Source of the DNA: Glycomyces lechevalierae | Lineage (GTDB): Bacteria > Actinomycetota > Actinomycetes > Mycobacteriales > Micromonosporaceae | Length of the DNA: 64,000 bases | Direction: 5' to 3' | Assembly (NCBI RefSeq): GCF_027622945.1 | Contig: NZ_JAPZVQ010000016.1 | Coordinates: 1-64,000 of the forward strand | Shown: positions 24,817 to 35,171 of the stretch, piece by piece | How positions within the stretch are numbered: position 1 is the first letter of the stretch | How the letters are laid out: the number at the start of each line of letters is the position of its first letter | The notes under the pieces: model-generated | Seen by the model: only the letters and a program-made list of their open reading frames with translations | Told to the model about the DNA's origin: nothing | The model's database searches: none | Program-made: the position numbers and the translations under genes

Positions 24817-25061
24817 TGCACATCCCTGCGGTCGTCAGCTTACGGTGGAGGTGAGTGTCCGCGGGTGGAGATCGGCGCTGCGTCGTCGACTGCGCGTTCT
24901 CGGCCGGGCGGCCCGCTGACACGGTACCCGACAACCTACACCTATTCGACCGCTGCGGTATGTTCGGCCGAGCTGAAAGCCGTCCGCGCCACCCCCGACC
25001 GTGAGGCAGGGCCTCTGCAGCACCTCTACTGCACTCAGAAAGACAAGAAAGGCAGCCGTCC

Positions 25062-26246
25062 GTGAAGATCGTCATCGCCCACAACAGGTACTCCTCGGCG
25101 CAGCCGTCGGGCGAGAACACGATCGTGGACTTCGAGATCGGGGCGCTGCGCGAGGCCGGCGTCGAGGTCGTGCCGTTCCTGCGCTCATCGGACGAGATCG
25201 CTTCGCTTCCCGCGCATAAGAAAGCGGCCCTCGCCGCGTCGCCGATCCACGCCGCCGGAACGCAGCGCGAGCTCGCGGCCCTGCTCGAGCGCGAGCGGCC
25301 CGACCTGCTGCACCTGCACAACCCGTACCCGCTGCTGTCCCCTTCGGTGGTCGGCACCGCCCATAAGCACGGGGTCAAAGTGGTGCAGACCATTCACAAC
25401 TACCGGCACGACTGCGTGAACGGGCTCTACTTCAGGGACGGCCACGACTGCCACGACTGCCACGGCAAGCGCTGGAACGGGCCGGGCGTGCTGCACGCCT
25501 GCTACCGGGGCTCGCGCCCGCAGAGCGCCGTGATGGCCGTCGCCCTCGGTGTGCACCAGGGCACGTGGCGCGGCGTGGACCGCTTCATCGCGCTCACGGA
25601 CGCGATGGCCGCGTACCTGCGGAGCATCGGGATCCGCGACGAGCAGATCCGGGTGAAGCCGAACGGCGTCGCTGACCCGCTTGCGGGCAAAGAGGCGCAG
25701 TCGGGCGCGGTCCCGCTCGGCTCGGGCTTCCTGTTCGGGGCGCGGCTCGTGCCGGAGAAGGGCGTCGCGCTCCTGCTCGACGCCTGGAAGCGGACCGACC
25801 TCCCGGGCCAGGTGCTGCGGATCGCCGGCGACGGGCCGCTGCGGTCCCTCGTGGAGCGGGCGGCCGCGGAACGCGACGACATCGAGTACCTCGGCCAGCT
25901 CGAACCCGCCGAACGCGACGAGGCACTGGCGGCCTCGGCCGCGGTCGTGGTGCCCTCGATCTGGCGGGACATCCTGCCGACCACCGGCATCGAAGCGCTC
26001 GCGGCCGGGCGCGCGGTCGTGGCGACGCGCATGGGCGGCGCCCCGTTCATCGCCGGAGCCGACACCGACGCCCCGGCGGGCGTGGCGGTCGAGCCGGCCG
26101 CCGATGCGCTCGCGCGCGGGCTCGAAGCGGTGGCGAAGGACCCGTCGTACGCCGCCAACGCGAGGCACCGCTACGAGACGGTGTTCGCCCCCGAGGTCAC
26201 GTTGCGCCGTCAGATCGAGATCTACGAGGAACTCATCAAGGCCTAG
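25062..26246 (+). CDS. Family 4 glycosyltransferase
   Basis: A 394-residue GT-B enzyme. The N-terminal half contains LLHLHNPYPLLSPSV and a cysteine/histidine-rich insert (CVNGLYFRDGHDCHDCHGKR). The C-terminal half has GARLVPEKGVALLLDAW, LRIAGDGPL and the donor-site EX7E region PTTGIEALAAGRAVVATRMGG. It adds a sugar to an acceptor, probably in assembly of the polymer initiated by the neighbouring gene. The stop overlaps that of the convergent CDP-alcohol gene by four bases. Confidence 0.9.
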   Translation: MKIVIAHNRYSSAQPSGENTIVDFEIGALREAGVEVVPFLRSSDEIASLPAHKKAALAASPIHAAGTQRELAALLERERPDLLHLHNPYPLLSPSVVGTAHKHGVKVVQTIHNYRHDCVNGLYFRDGHDCHDCHGKRWNGPGVLHACYRGSRPQSAVMAVALGVHQGTWRGVDRFIALTDAMAAYLRSIGIRDEQIRVKPNGVADPLAGKEAQSGAVPLGSGFLFGARLVPEKGVALLLDAWKRTDLPGQVLRIAGDGPLRSLVERAAAERDDIEYLGQLEPAERDEALAASAAVVVPSIWRDILPTTGIEALAAGRAVVATRMGGAPFIAGADTDAPAGVAVEPAADALARGLEAVAKDPSYAANARHRYETVFAPEVTLRRQIEIYEELIKA

Positions 26247-26944
26247 CGGAGGGTCGCGCGGGCGTTGCTCGCGATGCTCGCGAGGAGGAAGAGGGCGTTC
26301 ACGGCGCCGAAGCCGACCAGGACGACCCACATGAGCCCGGGCCAGATCAAGGCGAGCGCGATCACGACGATGATCGCGCCGTAGTCGCGGACGAGCTTGA
26401 CCAGGCGCACGACGATGCTGGTGCTCTTGACCATCGAGACGCCGTCGTCCTCTTTGGCCATCACGGCCGTGACGAGGTTGGTCATCCACAGGGCGGCGAA
26501 GGCCGCGCCGCACCAGGCCGGGAGCTCCGGGGTGTAGGCGTCGGCGACCGCCACGACCACCGCGACGACCGAGGCCTGGATCGCGATGTCGCACAGGATG
26601 TCCACGCGCGCGCCCGCCTCGGAGCCGGTGCCGGTGACGCGGGCGAGCTGGCCGTCCGCGCAGTCGAGCATGTAGGCGACCTGCCAGAGCACGAGCGCGG
26701 CGAGGGCCACGGGCCACCACGGCGCGCCGTCCCGGGCGGCCGGGATGTAGGCGATGACGCCGGCGCTCACGCCCACGCCGAGGACCAGGTTCACGAGGGA
26801 GAGGTGCGTGGGCTTGAGTCCCGTTCGCCATGCGGCGTAAGCGAAGTAGGCCGCGCCGCGCTGGTCGAGGAGGGTGGCGAGTCCCCCGCCGCGGTTGGCG
26901 GCGAGGAAGTCGGATGGCCGTGGGGACGGGCGCTGTGCGGTCAC
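26243..26944 (-). CDS. CDP-alcohol phosphatidyltransferase family protein
   Basis: A 233-residue membrane enzyme with six helices. The catalytic motif DCADGQLARVTGTGSEAGAR ending in VDILCD supplies the D-x2-DG-x2-AR-x8-G-x3-D-x3-D pattern with all aspartates. Such enzymes transfer a phospho-alcohol from a CDP carrier to make phospholipids or CDP-linked envelope components. The acceptor is unknown. Convergent with the GT4 gene, so function in the same envelope block is plausible. Confidence 0.9.
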   Translation of the reverse strand: MTAQRPSPRPSDFLAANRGGGLATLLDQRGAAYFAYAAWRTGLKPTHLSLVNLVLGVGVSAGVIAYIPAARDGAPWWPVALAALVLWQVAYMLDCADGQLARVTGTGSEAGARVDILCDIAIQASVVAVVVAVADAYTPELPAWCGAAFAALWMTNLVTAVMAKEDDGVSMVKSTSIVVRLVKLVRDYGAIIVVIALALIWPGLMWVVLVGFGAVNALFLLASIASNARATLR

Positions 26945-27205
26945 GCGGGCATCCTATAGCGCACACGGAACGTCCCGATCCGGCAGCGGAACGTGTCGAG
27001 CGCAACGCCGCCCGTGAGCTGCTCTGATACAGATAGTGAACTTCCGAAACCCTGTTGTGTCAAGATGCCGACACTACGACACATCGCCGGTCCCTAATAT
27101 GAGCGCGATCCACACCATTTGGGACGAAAGTGCTTCTCCCTTGGTAGCCAGCACATGACCGAAAGTCTTAAGGTTGATGGACCTTTCATTCCTGGGGAGG
27201 AAAAT

Positions 27206-28702
27206 ATGGGGGACGAGGTGACCGGTCCTGCCTTGCGGCACTGGGATCATCCCGCGTACACGGCGAGACTCCAGGCGGGACGGACGGCCCTCGCGCAGCT
27301 CCTGGCCGACCGGCGGCTCGATCGGGACCGGCCCATGACGGGTCTCGAACTCGAACTCGACCTCGTCGAGCCGACAGGGGATCCGGCGTTCGCGAACGAC
27401 GCGGTGCTCGAGCACCTGCACACCTCGGGCGAGGAGGACGCACTCTACGGCGCCCAGCATGAGCTGGGCGCGTTCAACATCGAGTTGAACCTGCCGCCGC
27501 GGCTCCTCGACGGGGCCGGGATCTCCTGGTACGAGGGCGATCTGGCGGCGGTGCTGTCGGAGGTGCGGGAGGCCGGCGACAAGGCCGGAGTGAAAGTGTG
27601 TCCTATCGGGACGATGCCGACGCTGTTCACCGACCACATGAGCGTCGAGGCGCTGTCGCGGACGCGGCGGTACCGGATCCTCAACGACGAGATCATGTCC
27701 CAGCGCGGAGAGGACCTGCGGATCGACATCCGCGGGGCGGAGTCGGTGGACTTCACGTCCTCGTCGATCGCGCCGGAGGCGGCGAACACGTCCGTGCAGT
27801 TCCACCTGCAGGTGTCCCCTGAGGACTTCGCGCGGTACTGGAACGCGGCGCAGGCGATCGCGGGCGTGCAGGTGGCGATGGGCGCGAACTCGCCGTACCT
27901 GTTCGGGCGGCAGCTCTGGGCCGAGACGCGGGTGATCCTGTTCGAGCAGGGCACGGACACGCGCCGCGCGAACCAGCGCGAAGCGGGCGCGCGGCCCCGG
28001 GCCTGGTTCGGGGAGCGGTGGATCGACGGCGTGCTCGACCTGTTCGATGAGAACTACAAGCACTTCGCGCCGCTTTTACCGCTGTGCGACGAGGAGGACC
28101 CGCTCGCGGTGACCGCGGCCGGCGGGGTCCCGTCGCTTCGAGAGCTGCGGTACCACAACGGGACGGTGTACCGGTGGAACCGCCCGGTCTACGACGTCGC
28201 CTCGGGCCGCCCGCACGTGCGGGTGGAGAACCGGGTGGTCGCGGCGGGGCCGACGGCCGTGGACATCTGCGCGAACATGGCGCTGTTCTACGGCCTGGTG
28301 GTGCACTTCGCGAACGCGCCGGTCCCGTTGAGCGAGCGGATGGACTTCGCCCAGGCGGCGTCGAACTTCCGCTCAGCGGCGCGGCACGGCATCCAGGCCG
28401 ACCAGTGGTGGCCGGGCCGGGGCCTCGTCCCGGCGCGGAAGCTCGTGCTGGAGGACCTGCTGCCGGCGGCGGCCGAGGGGCTGGCCGAGATGGGCGTGGT
28501 CAGCCGCGACATCGGGCGGTTCCTCGGGATCATCGAGTCGCGCTGCCGCCGGGGCGTGAACGGCGCGAGCTGGCAGGTCGCGCGGGTCCAGGTGGCCGAG
28601 CACCGGCAGCGGCTGGAACGGCGGGACGCGCTGCGGGCCATGGTGCTCGACTACGCGGCCCGGTCCGCCGACGGCAGGCCGGTGCACGACTGGGAAGTGT
28701 GA
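27206..28702 (+). CDS. Glutamate-cysteine ligase family 2 (GCS2-like) protein
   Basis: A 498-residue ATP-dependent carboxylate-amine ligase-like protein. Visible segments are TGLELELDLVEPTGDP, ELGAFNIELNLPPRLL, TSVQFHLQVSPEDFARYWNAAQAIAG, GANSPYLFGRQLWAETRVILFEQ and VRVENRVVAAGPT. Such actinobacterial proteins (COG2170 type) are annotated as gamma-glutamylcysteine ligase, but the true substrate is often unproven. ATG 27206 has GGGGAGG upstream, better than the start at 27155. It ends in a strong terminator shared with the convergent gene. Confidence 0.82.
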   Translation: MGDEVTGPALRHWDHPAYTARLQAGRTALAQLLADRRLDRDRPMTGLELELDLVEPTGDPAFANDAVLEHLHTSGEEDALYGAQHELGAFNIELNLPPRLLDGAGISWYEGDLAAVLSEVREAGDKAGVKVCPIGTMPTLFTDHMSVEALSRTRRYRILNDEIMSQRGEDLRIDIRGAESVDFTSSSIAPEAANTSVQFHLQVSPEDFARYWNAAQAIAGVQVAMGANSPYLFGRQLWAETRVILFEQGTDTRRANQREAGARPRAWFGERWIDGVLDLFDENYKHFAPLLPLCDEEDPLAVTAAGGVPSLRELRYHNGTVYRWNRPVYDVASGRPHVRVENRVVAAGPTAVDICANMALFYGLVVHFANAPVPLSERMDFAQAASNFRSAARHGIQADQWWPGRGLVPARKLVLEDLLPAAAEGLAEMGVVSRDIGRFLGIIESRCRRGVNGASWQVARVQVAEHRQRLERRDALRAMVLDYAARSADGRPVHDWEV

Positions 28703-28709
28703 GGCGGTG

Positions 28710-28740
28710 AACGGCCGGGCCTGCGGGCCCGGCCGTTTCG
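28710..28740. terminator. Bidirectional terminator
   Basis: AACGGCCGGGCC pairs perfectly with GGCCCGGCCGTT around TGC and is followed by TCGCTT. It lies between convergent genes. Confidence 0.85.
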
Positions 28741-28749
28741 CTTGGGGCC

Positions 28750-29961
28750 CTAGGACGCAGACTCTTCTTCTGCGTTGAGCTTGCGGCGGGTGCGCGCGGT
28801 CTTCTTGGCGCGGCGGGCCGGCTTCTTCGTCTCCGGTTCGGCCTCGGGCTCGGCGGTGAGGGCGGTGCCGGCTTCGACGGGCTTGAGCTCCTGGACCCAG
28901 TCGAGTTCGGGGTCGTCCTTGGCCGGGACGTCCTTGGCGGGGAGATCCTTGGTGTCCCCGGCGCGGGTGTCGTCGTAGGCCGAGGCCGGTTCGGGGACGG
29001 TCCAGCCGGGGGCGGTCTCGACGAGGCCGTTCTCGGCGGCGCCGGTGCGGTCCTCGCGGGGCGCCGCCTGCGGGGCGTCGTCGATCTGGCCGCCCGACTT
29101 GGGCAGCGCGCAGACGATGAGCGAACCGAGGAGCCCGGCGATCGCGGCGTACGGGCCGACGAGGATGACCGACATCGAGTCGGCGCTGTCGACGGGCGAG
29201 GGCCCGGCGTAGAGGTGCGCGACGGTGACGATGAGCGGCCCGGCGATGCCCGAGGCCGCGGCGATGCGGTAGCCGGAGCTGGAGATCGGGCCGCGGCGGG
29301 CCAGGATCGCGACGACCACGCCGATGAGGGCCGAGCCGATCACGAACGGGACGGAGATCGCGAAGCCGCGCGTGCCGAGGAACGAGTCCGGTCCGGCCCA
29401 CGAACCCCACACCGCGAGCTCGTTCACGGGCGAGACCCGGTCGCCGATCTCCACGAACACGGCGAGGACCGCGAGCAGCCACACCAGGAACACCGAGGCC
29501 CCGACGTTGACCGCGACGGAACGGGAGCTCAGGCCGATGAGCGCGAGCGCGAACCCGACGGCCGCACCGAGCCCGGCCGCGATGAGCGGGTCGATCGGGA
29601 AGCTCTGGAACACCGCGCCCTGCTCGGCCGAGAGCGACACGAGCGGGCCGACCGCGAAGGCGCCGACGGCGCTCGCGAACACGGCGGTCACGCGGATCGC
29701 GGGGCCGAGGCGCGCGGAGGCCCGGGAGCCGATCGCGCCGGAGGCGAGGCCGCCGACCACGCACGAGGCGGCCGAGAACCAGGCCACCCACGCGAGGTTG
29801 GCGTTCGAGCGGTAGTCGAGCACGGGGTCGGCGGCGCCGGGGGCGGCGTCAGCCCAGGAGAGGAGTCCGAAGCCGTAGGCCAGCCCGAGCTGCGCGAGCG
29901 CGGCCAGCGCCGCGACCGCGAACCCGGCGCCGACGGTCTTCGCGGCGTATCTAGGTGACAT
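28750..29961 (-). CDS. Multi-pass membrane protein with charged C-terminal tail
   Basis: A 403-residue protein with about eight transmembrane helices in the first 285 residues. A disordered tail follows, containing the repeated LPAKDVPAKDDP and a lysine/arginine-rich end (KKPARRAKKTARTRRK). I do not recognise the family; similar actinobacterial proteins are simply annotated as integral membrane proteins. ATG 29961 is preferred over the 29988 start because the hydrophobic region then begins at a usual distance. The basic tail may bind nucleic acid or acidic lipids. Confidence 0.65.
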   Translation of the reverse strand: MSPRYAAKTVGAGFAVAALAALAQLGLAYGFGLLSWADAAPGAADPVLDYRSNANLAWVAWFSAASCVVGGLASGAIGSRASARLGPAIRVTAVFASAVGAFAVGPLVSLSAEQGAVFQSFPIDPLIAAGLGAAVGFALALIGLSSRSVAVNVGASVFLVWLLAVLAVFVEIGDRVSPVNELAVWGSWAGPDSFLGTRGFAISVPFVIGSALIGVVVAILARRGPISSSGYRIAAASGIAGPLIVTVAHLYAGPSPVDSADSMSVILVGPYAAIAGLLGSLIVCALPKSGGQIDDAPQAAPREDRTGAAENGLVETAPGWTVPEPASAYDDTRAGDTKDLPAKDVPAKDDPELDWVQELKPVEAGTALTAEPEAEPETKKPARRAKKTARTRRKLNAEEESAS

Positions 29962-30238
29962 ACGTCGCACCGTACTGCGTGTACGCAATGGAGTCTCGGA
30001 CGGCCGATCGAGTGAGGTGGGCGGGGTGGCCCGCGAGCGGGCGTTCCGCGGCGGCGGCGGCGCGGGCGCCCGGTGCGCCGGCCGGTCGGGGGCCGCGCGC
30101 GGCGCGGGCGCGGCCGGGCCGTCTCACAGGTGAGGAAACGCGGGGTGCCCAGCTCAGCAGGCCCGGCTATGCTCGGGGCATCAAGGCCACCTGCCCGGTC
30201 GCCGTGCGAGATCATGCCGATCAGCGAGGAGCATTGTC

Positions 30239-31513
<1,275 letters not shown>

Positions 31514-31537
31514 GGTCTACTTACGACACTTCTGCCT

Positions 31538-31573
31538 CAGGGCGCTCGACCGTCACGGTCGGGCGCCCTGTTC
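31538..31573 (+). terminator. glyA terminator
   Basis: CAGGGCGC and GCGCCCTG enclose CGACCGTCACGGTCG, making one long hairpin followed by TTCG. Confidence 0.8.
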
Positions 31574-31717
31574 GCTGTGCTCCCAAGCACTTCCGGAAAT
31601 TTCTCAGAAACGATTGCAACCAGTGATCGGGCAGGTGCGTCTTGTCAATATCAACACCCGCCCGACCGGCGACGCCCCTGACCACAGCGCCACGGTCACT
31701 CCTCAAAGGACATCACC

Positions 31718-33301
31718 ATGCGACTCTCGCACCCCCTGCGCGCCGGAAGGCGTGCGCTCGCCGTGCTCGGCACGGCGGCCCTCGGCGTCGGCGTCTTCGC
31801 ACTCCCGGCCGCCGCCCAACCCGCCCTGCCGACTGTGGACGTCGTGTTCGACGAGCCCGTCTACGCCGGGGCGGACCCCGCCACCGGTTCGATCCACCTC
31901 GAGTTCGGCGACGATTTCGAACCCGGCGAGCACGAGGTGTTCGCCCAGCTCAGCGTCTACGGCAACGGATGGCTGCTCGCCGGAGGCGAGACCGACGACG
32001 GCGCCTGCCTCATGGAGGCCGTCCCGCCGCAGTGGGTCAACTGCACCGCCGAGGACGCCGACGGGTCGATCGACTTCGCGTTCGACTACTCGGCCGGCAT
32101 CGAGATGGCCACCGACGAGTACGACTGGACGCTGCTCGTGAGCGTCGACGACGTGGCCTACGACCCGATCCACGGGACCGTCGAGGTCGAAGGCGACGAC
32201 GATCCCGGCGAGAACGACGAGGACTGGCCGTACCTCCACAGCTACCTCGAGTACACGGACGTGAAGCCCGGCGACGCCGTGGGCGTCACCGCCGACCTGC
32301 TCCAGGAGGTGCCGCTCGCGGAGGACGCGGCGGCGGTCGTGGTCAGCGCGTCCGCCTCCGACTACATCCCGAGCGGGCAGGTCGCCCTGACCGCCGACTA
32401 CGACAACTGCATCCAGGACGACCAGGAGTACGTCACCTGCGTCATCACCGACTTCGAGGACGCGCCGGGCACCGTGTTCGGCTTCGCCGACCCGATCACC
32501 TACCAGGTGAGCGGCCAGGCGCCCGGCCCGGTCGACGTGTGCAGCTGCTCCTACTGGGTGCGGACCGTCAACGCCGACGAGCTCGAGGACCTGTACGGCG
32601 GCGTGTTCTGGGACGAGGACTCGGACGACCTGTTCGGCTTCCGCGTCGTCGATGAGCCCGAGTCCGAGTTCGTGGACCGGTGGAACGGCGACATCAGCAT
32701 CACGACCACCGCGAACCCGTTCGACCTTTCCGTCGCGGACTCGAACATCAAGGGCGCCAAGGGCACCCAGGTGACCGTCTCCGTGCCGGTGAAGAACCTC
32801 GGCCCGGCGGACGCGCCCCTGTTCTTCGACGGGCCCGGCTCGTACGGTCTCATCCTCGACCTGCCGAAGGGCGTCGAGCTGGCGCGGTTGGACAGCGACG
32901 ACGACACGGTGTACTGCTTCGAGCCCGACGAGGCGCAGGTCGTGAACTCGTTCCCGCAGTCGGACCTGAAGAACGCGGACTACGTGTGCATCTTCGACAG
33001 CCTCGGCGCCGACGAATCGTTCGACTTCAAGTTCACCGTGAAGATCACCGACGCGAACGCGAACGGCAAGGGCACGTTGGAAGTCGCCGCGATGGACAAC
33101 GACGGCTACCCCGGTGTCGCGGACGCCGACACGAAGAACAACAAGGCCGACATCACCGTGAACGGCACCGGCTCGGGGAACCTCCCGAAGACCGGTGCCT
33201 CGCTCGGCCTGGTGATCGGAGTCGCGGCGCTGGTCCTCGTGGCCGGCGTGGTGCTCATGGTCGTCACCTCGCGGCGCCGCAAGGCGGCCGCCGGGGAGTA
33301 G
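31718..33301 (+). CDS. LPXTG-anchored surface protein
   Basis: A 527-residue, strongly acidic secreted protein. Sec signal peptide (1-34, ending PAAAQP) and several beta-rich domains, the last (about 340-485) resembling a CARDB/DUF11 adhesion-type fold (VTVSVPVKNLGPADAP). It ends with the cell-wall sorting signal LPKTG, a hydrophobic helix and RRRK. Sortase would attach it to peptidoglycan. No sortase gene lies in this window. Four cysteines around VDVCSCSYW and DNCIQD could form disulfides. Function unknown, probably adhesion or surface layer. Confidence 0.85.
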   Translation: MRLSHPLRAGRRALAVLGTAALGVGVFALPAAAQPALPTVDVVFDEPVYAGADPATGSIHLEFGDDFEPGEHEVFAQLSVYGNGWLLAGGETDDGACLMEAVPPQWVNCTAEDADGSIDFAFDYSAGIEMATDEYDWTLLVSVDDVAYDPIHGTVEVEGDDDPGENDEDWPYLHSYLEYTDVKPGDAVGVTADLLQEVPLAEDAAAVVVSASASDYIPSGQVALTADYDNCIQDDQEYVTCVITDFEDAPGTVFGFADPITYQVSGQAPGPVDVCSCSYWVRTVNADELEDLYGGVFWDEDSDDLFGFRVVDEPESEFVDRWNGDISITTTANPFDLSVADSNIKGAKGTQVTVSVPVKNLGPADAPLFFDGPGSYGLILDLPKGVELARLDSDDDTVYCFEPDEAQVVNSFPQSDLKNADYVCIFDSLGADESFDFKFTVKITDANANGKGTLEVAAMDNDGYPGVADADTKNNKADITVNGTGSGNLPKTGASLGLVIGVAALVLVAGVVLMVVTSRRRKAAAGE

Positions 33302-33530
33302 CCCCGACTGCTTGAACCACAAGGAAACCCACACGGGCCCCGGCTGCGAAGCCGGGGCCTTTCCCGTGCCGGGGACGCCGGAGGCGGGCGCCGCCTCACC
33401 GAGTCGGGCCCGCCTCCGGGAGAGCGAAACGCGCCGGGCCCTTGGGAGCTGGCCGCAGCGCGTCGCGTTCTAGTGGGTTGTTGAGTTTTGCAGTCTTGGC
33501 CGGCGCCTTGTGGGCGCGCTCGCCTCGGTC
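33302..33530. terminator. Intergenic region with LPXTG-gene terminator
   Basis: The hairpin GGCCCCGGC with GCCGGGGCC at 33336-33359, followed by TTT and itself nested within CACGGG/CCCGTG, terminates the LPXTG gene. The rest of the interval shows no gene. Confidence 0.8.
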
Positions 33531-33749
33531 CTAGCGGGCCAGGCCGGCGAGGACACGGCCCTCGACACGGTCGGCCGCGCGGCGCAGGACGCCGGCGGTC
33601 GAGAGGCGGACCTTCTCCGGGCGGGTGACGCCGAAAGCGTAAGGCTTGTCGGCACGCCCGTCGTCAACGACCGGGGCGTTCGGCAGGGCCGAGGTGGCAA
33701 CGGTGTTGGCGGCGTCGACTGCGAGGTATGCACCTACGAACTCGTACAT
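33531..33749 (-). CDS. Hypothetical small protein
   Basis: A 72-residue soluble protein (starts MYEFVGAYLAVDAANTVATS, ends LAGLAR) that I do not recognise. The start is well supported by GGAAGGAATC upstream and the composition looks coding. It stands alone on the minus strand. Confidence 0.55.
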   Translation of the reverse strand: MYEFVGAYLAVDAANTVATSALPNAPVVDDGRADKPYAFGVTRPEKVRLSTAGVLRRAADRVEGRVLAGLAR

Positions 33750-34073
33750 GATGATTCCTTCCCGGCAGGGTGAGCCGGATTGTGGATCTTTCTTGGGGAA
33801 CCGCTCGTCGATGACGCCATTGTCGACGGCGGGAATCCGGTGCGATCGCGATGGACCGCCTCCGGGCCGGGGCTTGAGAGCGGTTGCGGGTTCACCGTCC
33901 CGCTCCTGCTTCCCTCGGCTTCGTCATTAATGCTAAGGCGCGCGCGTCCGGTAAATCCAGGGATTTCGCGTGGGTCACAGGTGTCCCGCAACACTGTCCA
34001 CAATGAGCTTAGTTACCGTTCGGTTATCGAATTCGAGGGGCCGTTCGCGGCGGTGTGACGGTACGCTGTCCGG
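33750..34073. other. Intergenic region without visible gene
   Basis: About 320 bases separate divergent genes and must hold promoters for both. AT content rises near 33925-34030. I see no clear operator, repeat or RNA. Confidence 0.5.
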
Positions 34074-34898
34074 ATGCGGGACTTGGGAGTTCGCGTCGGC
34101 CACTGGACCGGCGAGCACACCGGTTGCACGGTGCTGCTGTTCGATGAGGCCACGACCGCTTCGGGCGAGGTGCGGGGCGGGGCCCCGGCCAGCCGCGAGT
34201 TCGAGCTGCTCGACCCCCTGCGCGCGAACACCGGCATCGACGCGGTACTCCTGACCGGCGGCTCCGCGTTCGGGCTCGCCGCGGCGGACGGGGTGATGCG
34301 GTGGCTCGCCGAGCACGACCGCGGCGTCTCGACCCCGGGCGGGAAGGTGCCGATCGTGCCCACCCTCGGGCTGTTCGACCTCGACGGGTCCGGGACGGTT
34401 CCCGGTGCGGCCCAGGGATATGAGGCGTGCGACGCGGCGATGGCGCCGTTCGAGCCGGCCCTGGACGGGCCGATCGGCGCGGGCCGGGGCGCCACGGTGG
34501 GCCAGTGGCGGGGCGTGACCCTGCCGTCGGGCCTGCGGACGGCGACGGTGTGGGCGGGTCCCGTGGCGGTGTGCGCGCTCGCGGCGGTGAACGCGTTCGG
34601 CGAACCGGGGCCGCTCGACCGGGAGCTGCTGCGGCCCGAGGGATTCGCGGCGGGCTCGTTCGGGCGGAACACGACGATCGGGGTCGTGGTCACGAACGCG
34701 CGGCTGGACAAGGTCGAATGCGCGCTGGTCGCGCAAGGGGCGCACGACGGCCTGGCGAAGGCGATCAGCCCGGTGCACACGCGGATGGACGGCGACGCCT
34801 TCGTGTCGGCCTCCACGGGGACGCTCGAAGCGTCGGTCGACGTGGTGCGGGCCCTCGCGGTCGAGGCGGTCGCGGAAGCGATCGGCGAAGGCCTCTGA
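34074..34898 (+). CDS. P1-family (S58, DmpA/Rv1333-like) peptidase
   Basis: A 274-residue N-terminal-nucleophile-type aminopeptidase-like protein. VGHWTGEHTGCTVLLFDE, LLTGGSAFGLAAADGVMRWL, VPIVPTLGLFDL and the autoprocessing site FGRNTTIGVVVTNA (cleavage expected between N and T) are visible. Members cleave themselves into two chains to expose a threonine or serine nucleophile. The physiological substrate is unknown. It starts at ATG 34074 without a strong ribosome-binding site. Confidence 0.88.
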   Translation: MRDLGVRVGHWTGEHTGCTVLLFDEATTASGEVRGGAPASREFELLDPLRANTGIDAVLLTGGSAFGLAAADGVMRWLAEHDRGVSTPGGKVPIVPTLGLFDLDGSGTVPGAAQGYEACDAAMAPFEPALDGPIGAGRGATVGQWRGVTLPSGLRTATVWAGPVAVCALAAVNAFGEPGPLDRELLRPEGFAAGSFGRNTTIGVVVTNARLDKVECALVAQGAHDGLAKAISPVHTRMDGDAFVSASTGTLEASVDVVRALAVEAVAEAIGEGL

Positions 34899-34911
34899 AC
34901 GACGGAAAGTG

Positions 34912-35100
34912 AACGGAGCGTCCGGGAGCGTCTCCGCAAATCGGACGCTCTGCACATTGACGGCTCGCAAGCTTCGCCGAGACCGGGACCCCCCATTTCA
35001 AATCTACGCGGGGCCACCGACGAGGACTCGGCGCCGGGAAACGTGAGCGGAGGGTCTTGGCGTGTCTTCGCAAATCGGACATTCGCAGGCGCCCCCGGTT
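34912..35100. repeat. Two direct copies of a roughly 37-bp repeat
   Basis: The stretch beginning GTGAACGGAGCGTC near 34909 and that beginning GTGAGCGGAGGGTC near 35042 share most bases through the core CGCAAATCGGAC. They lie 133 bases apart, between the peptidase and the GH114-like gene. No gene is seen in the interval. Confidence 0.65.
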
Positions 35101-35171
35101 TCGAAGGTACGCGGCCGGTCCGACAGTGTCGGGCGGGCGGGGCCGGGTTCGAGTCGCTTAAGCTGCAGCAC

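Noticed and set aside
30121..30238. Riboswitch upstream of glyA
   Set aside because: I looked for glycine, tetrahydrofolate and SAM-type conserved cores and found none. The leader is short.
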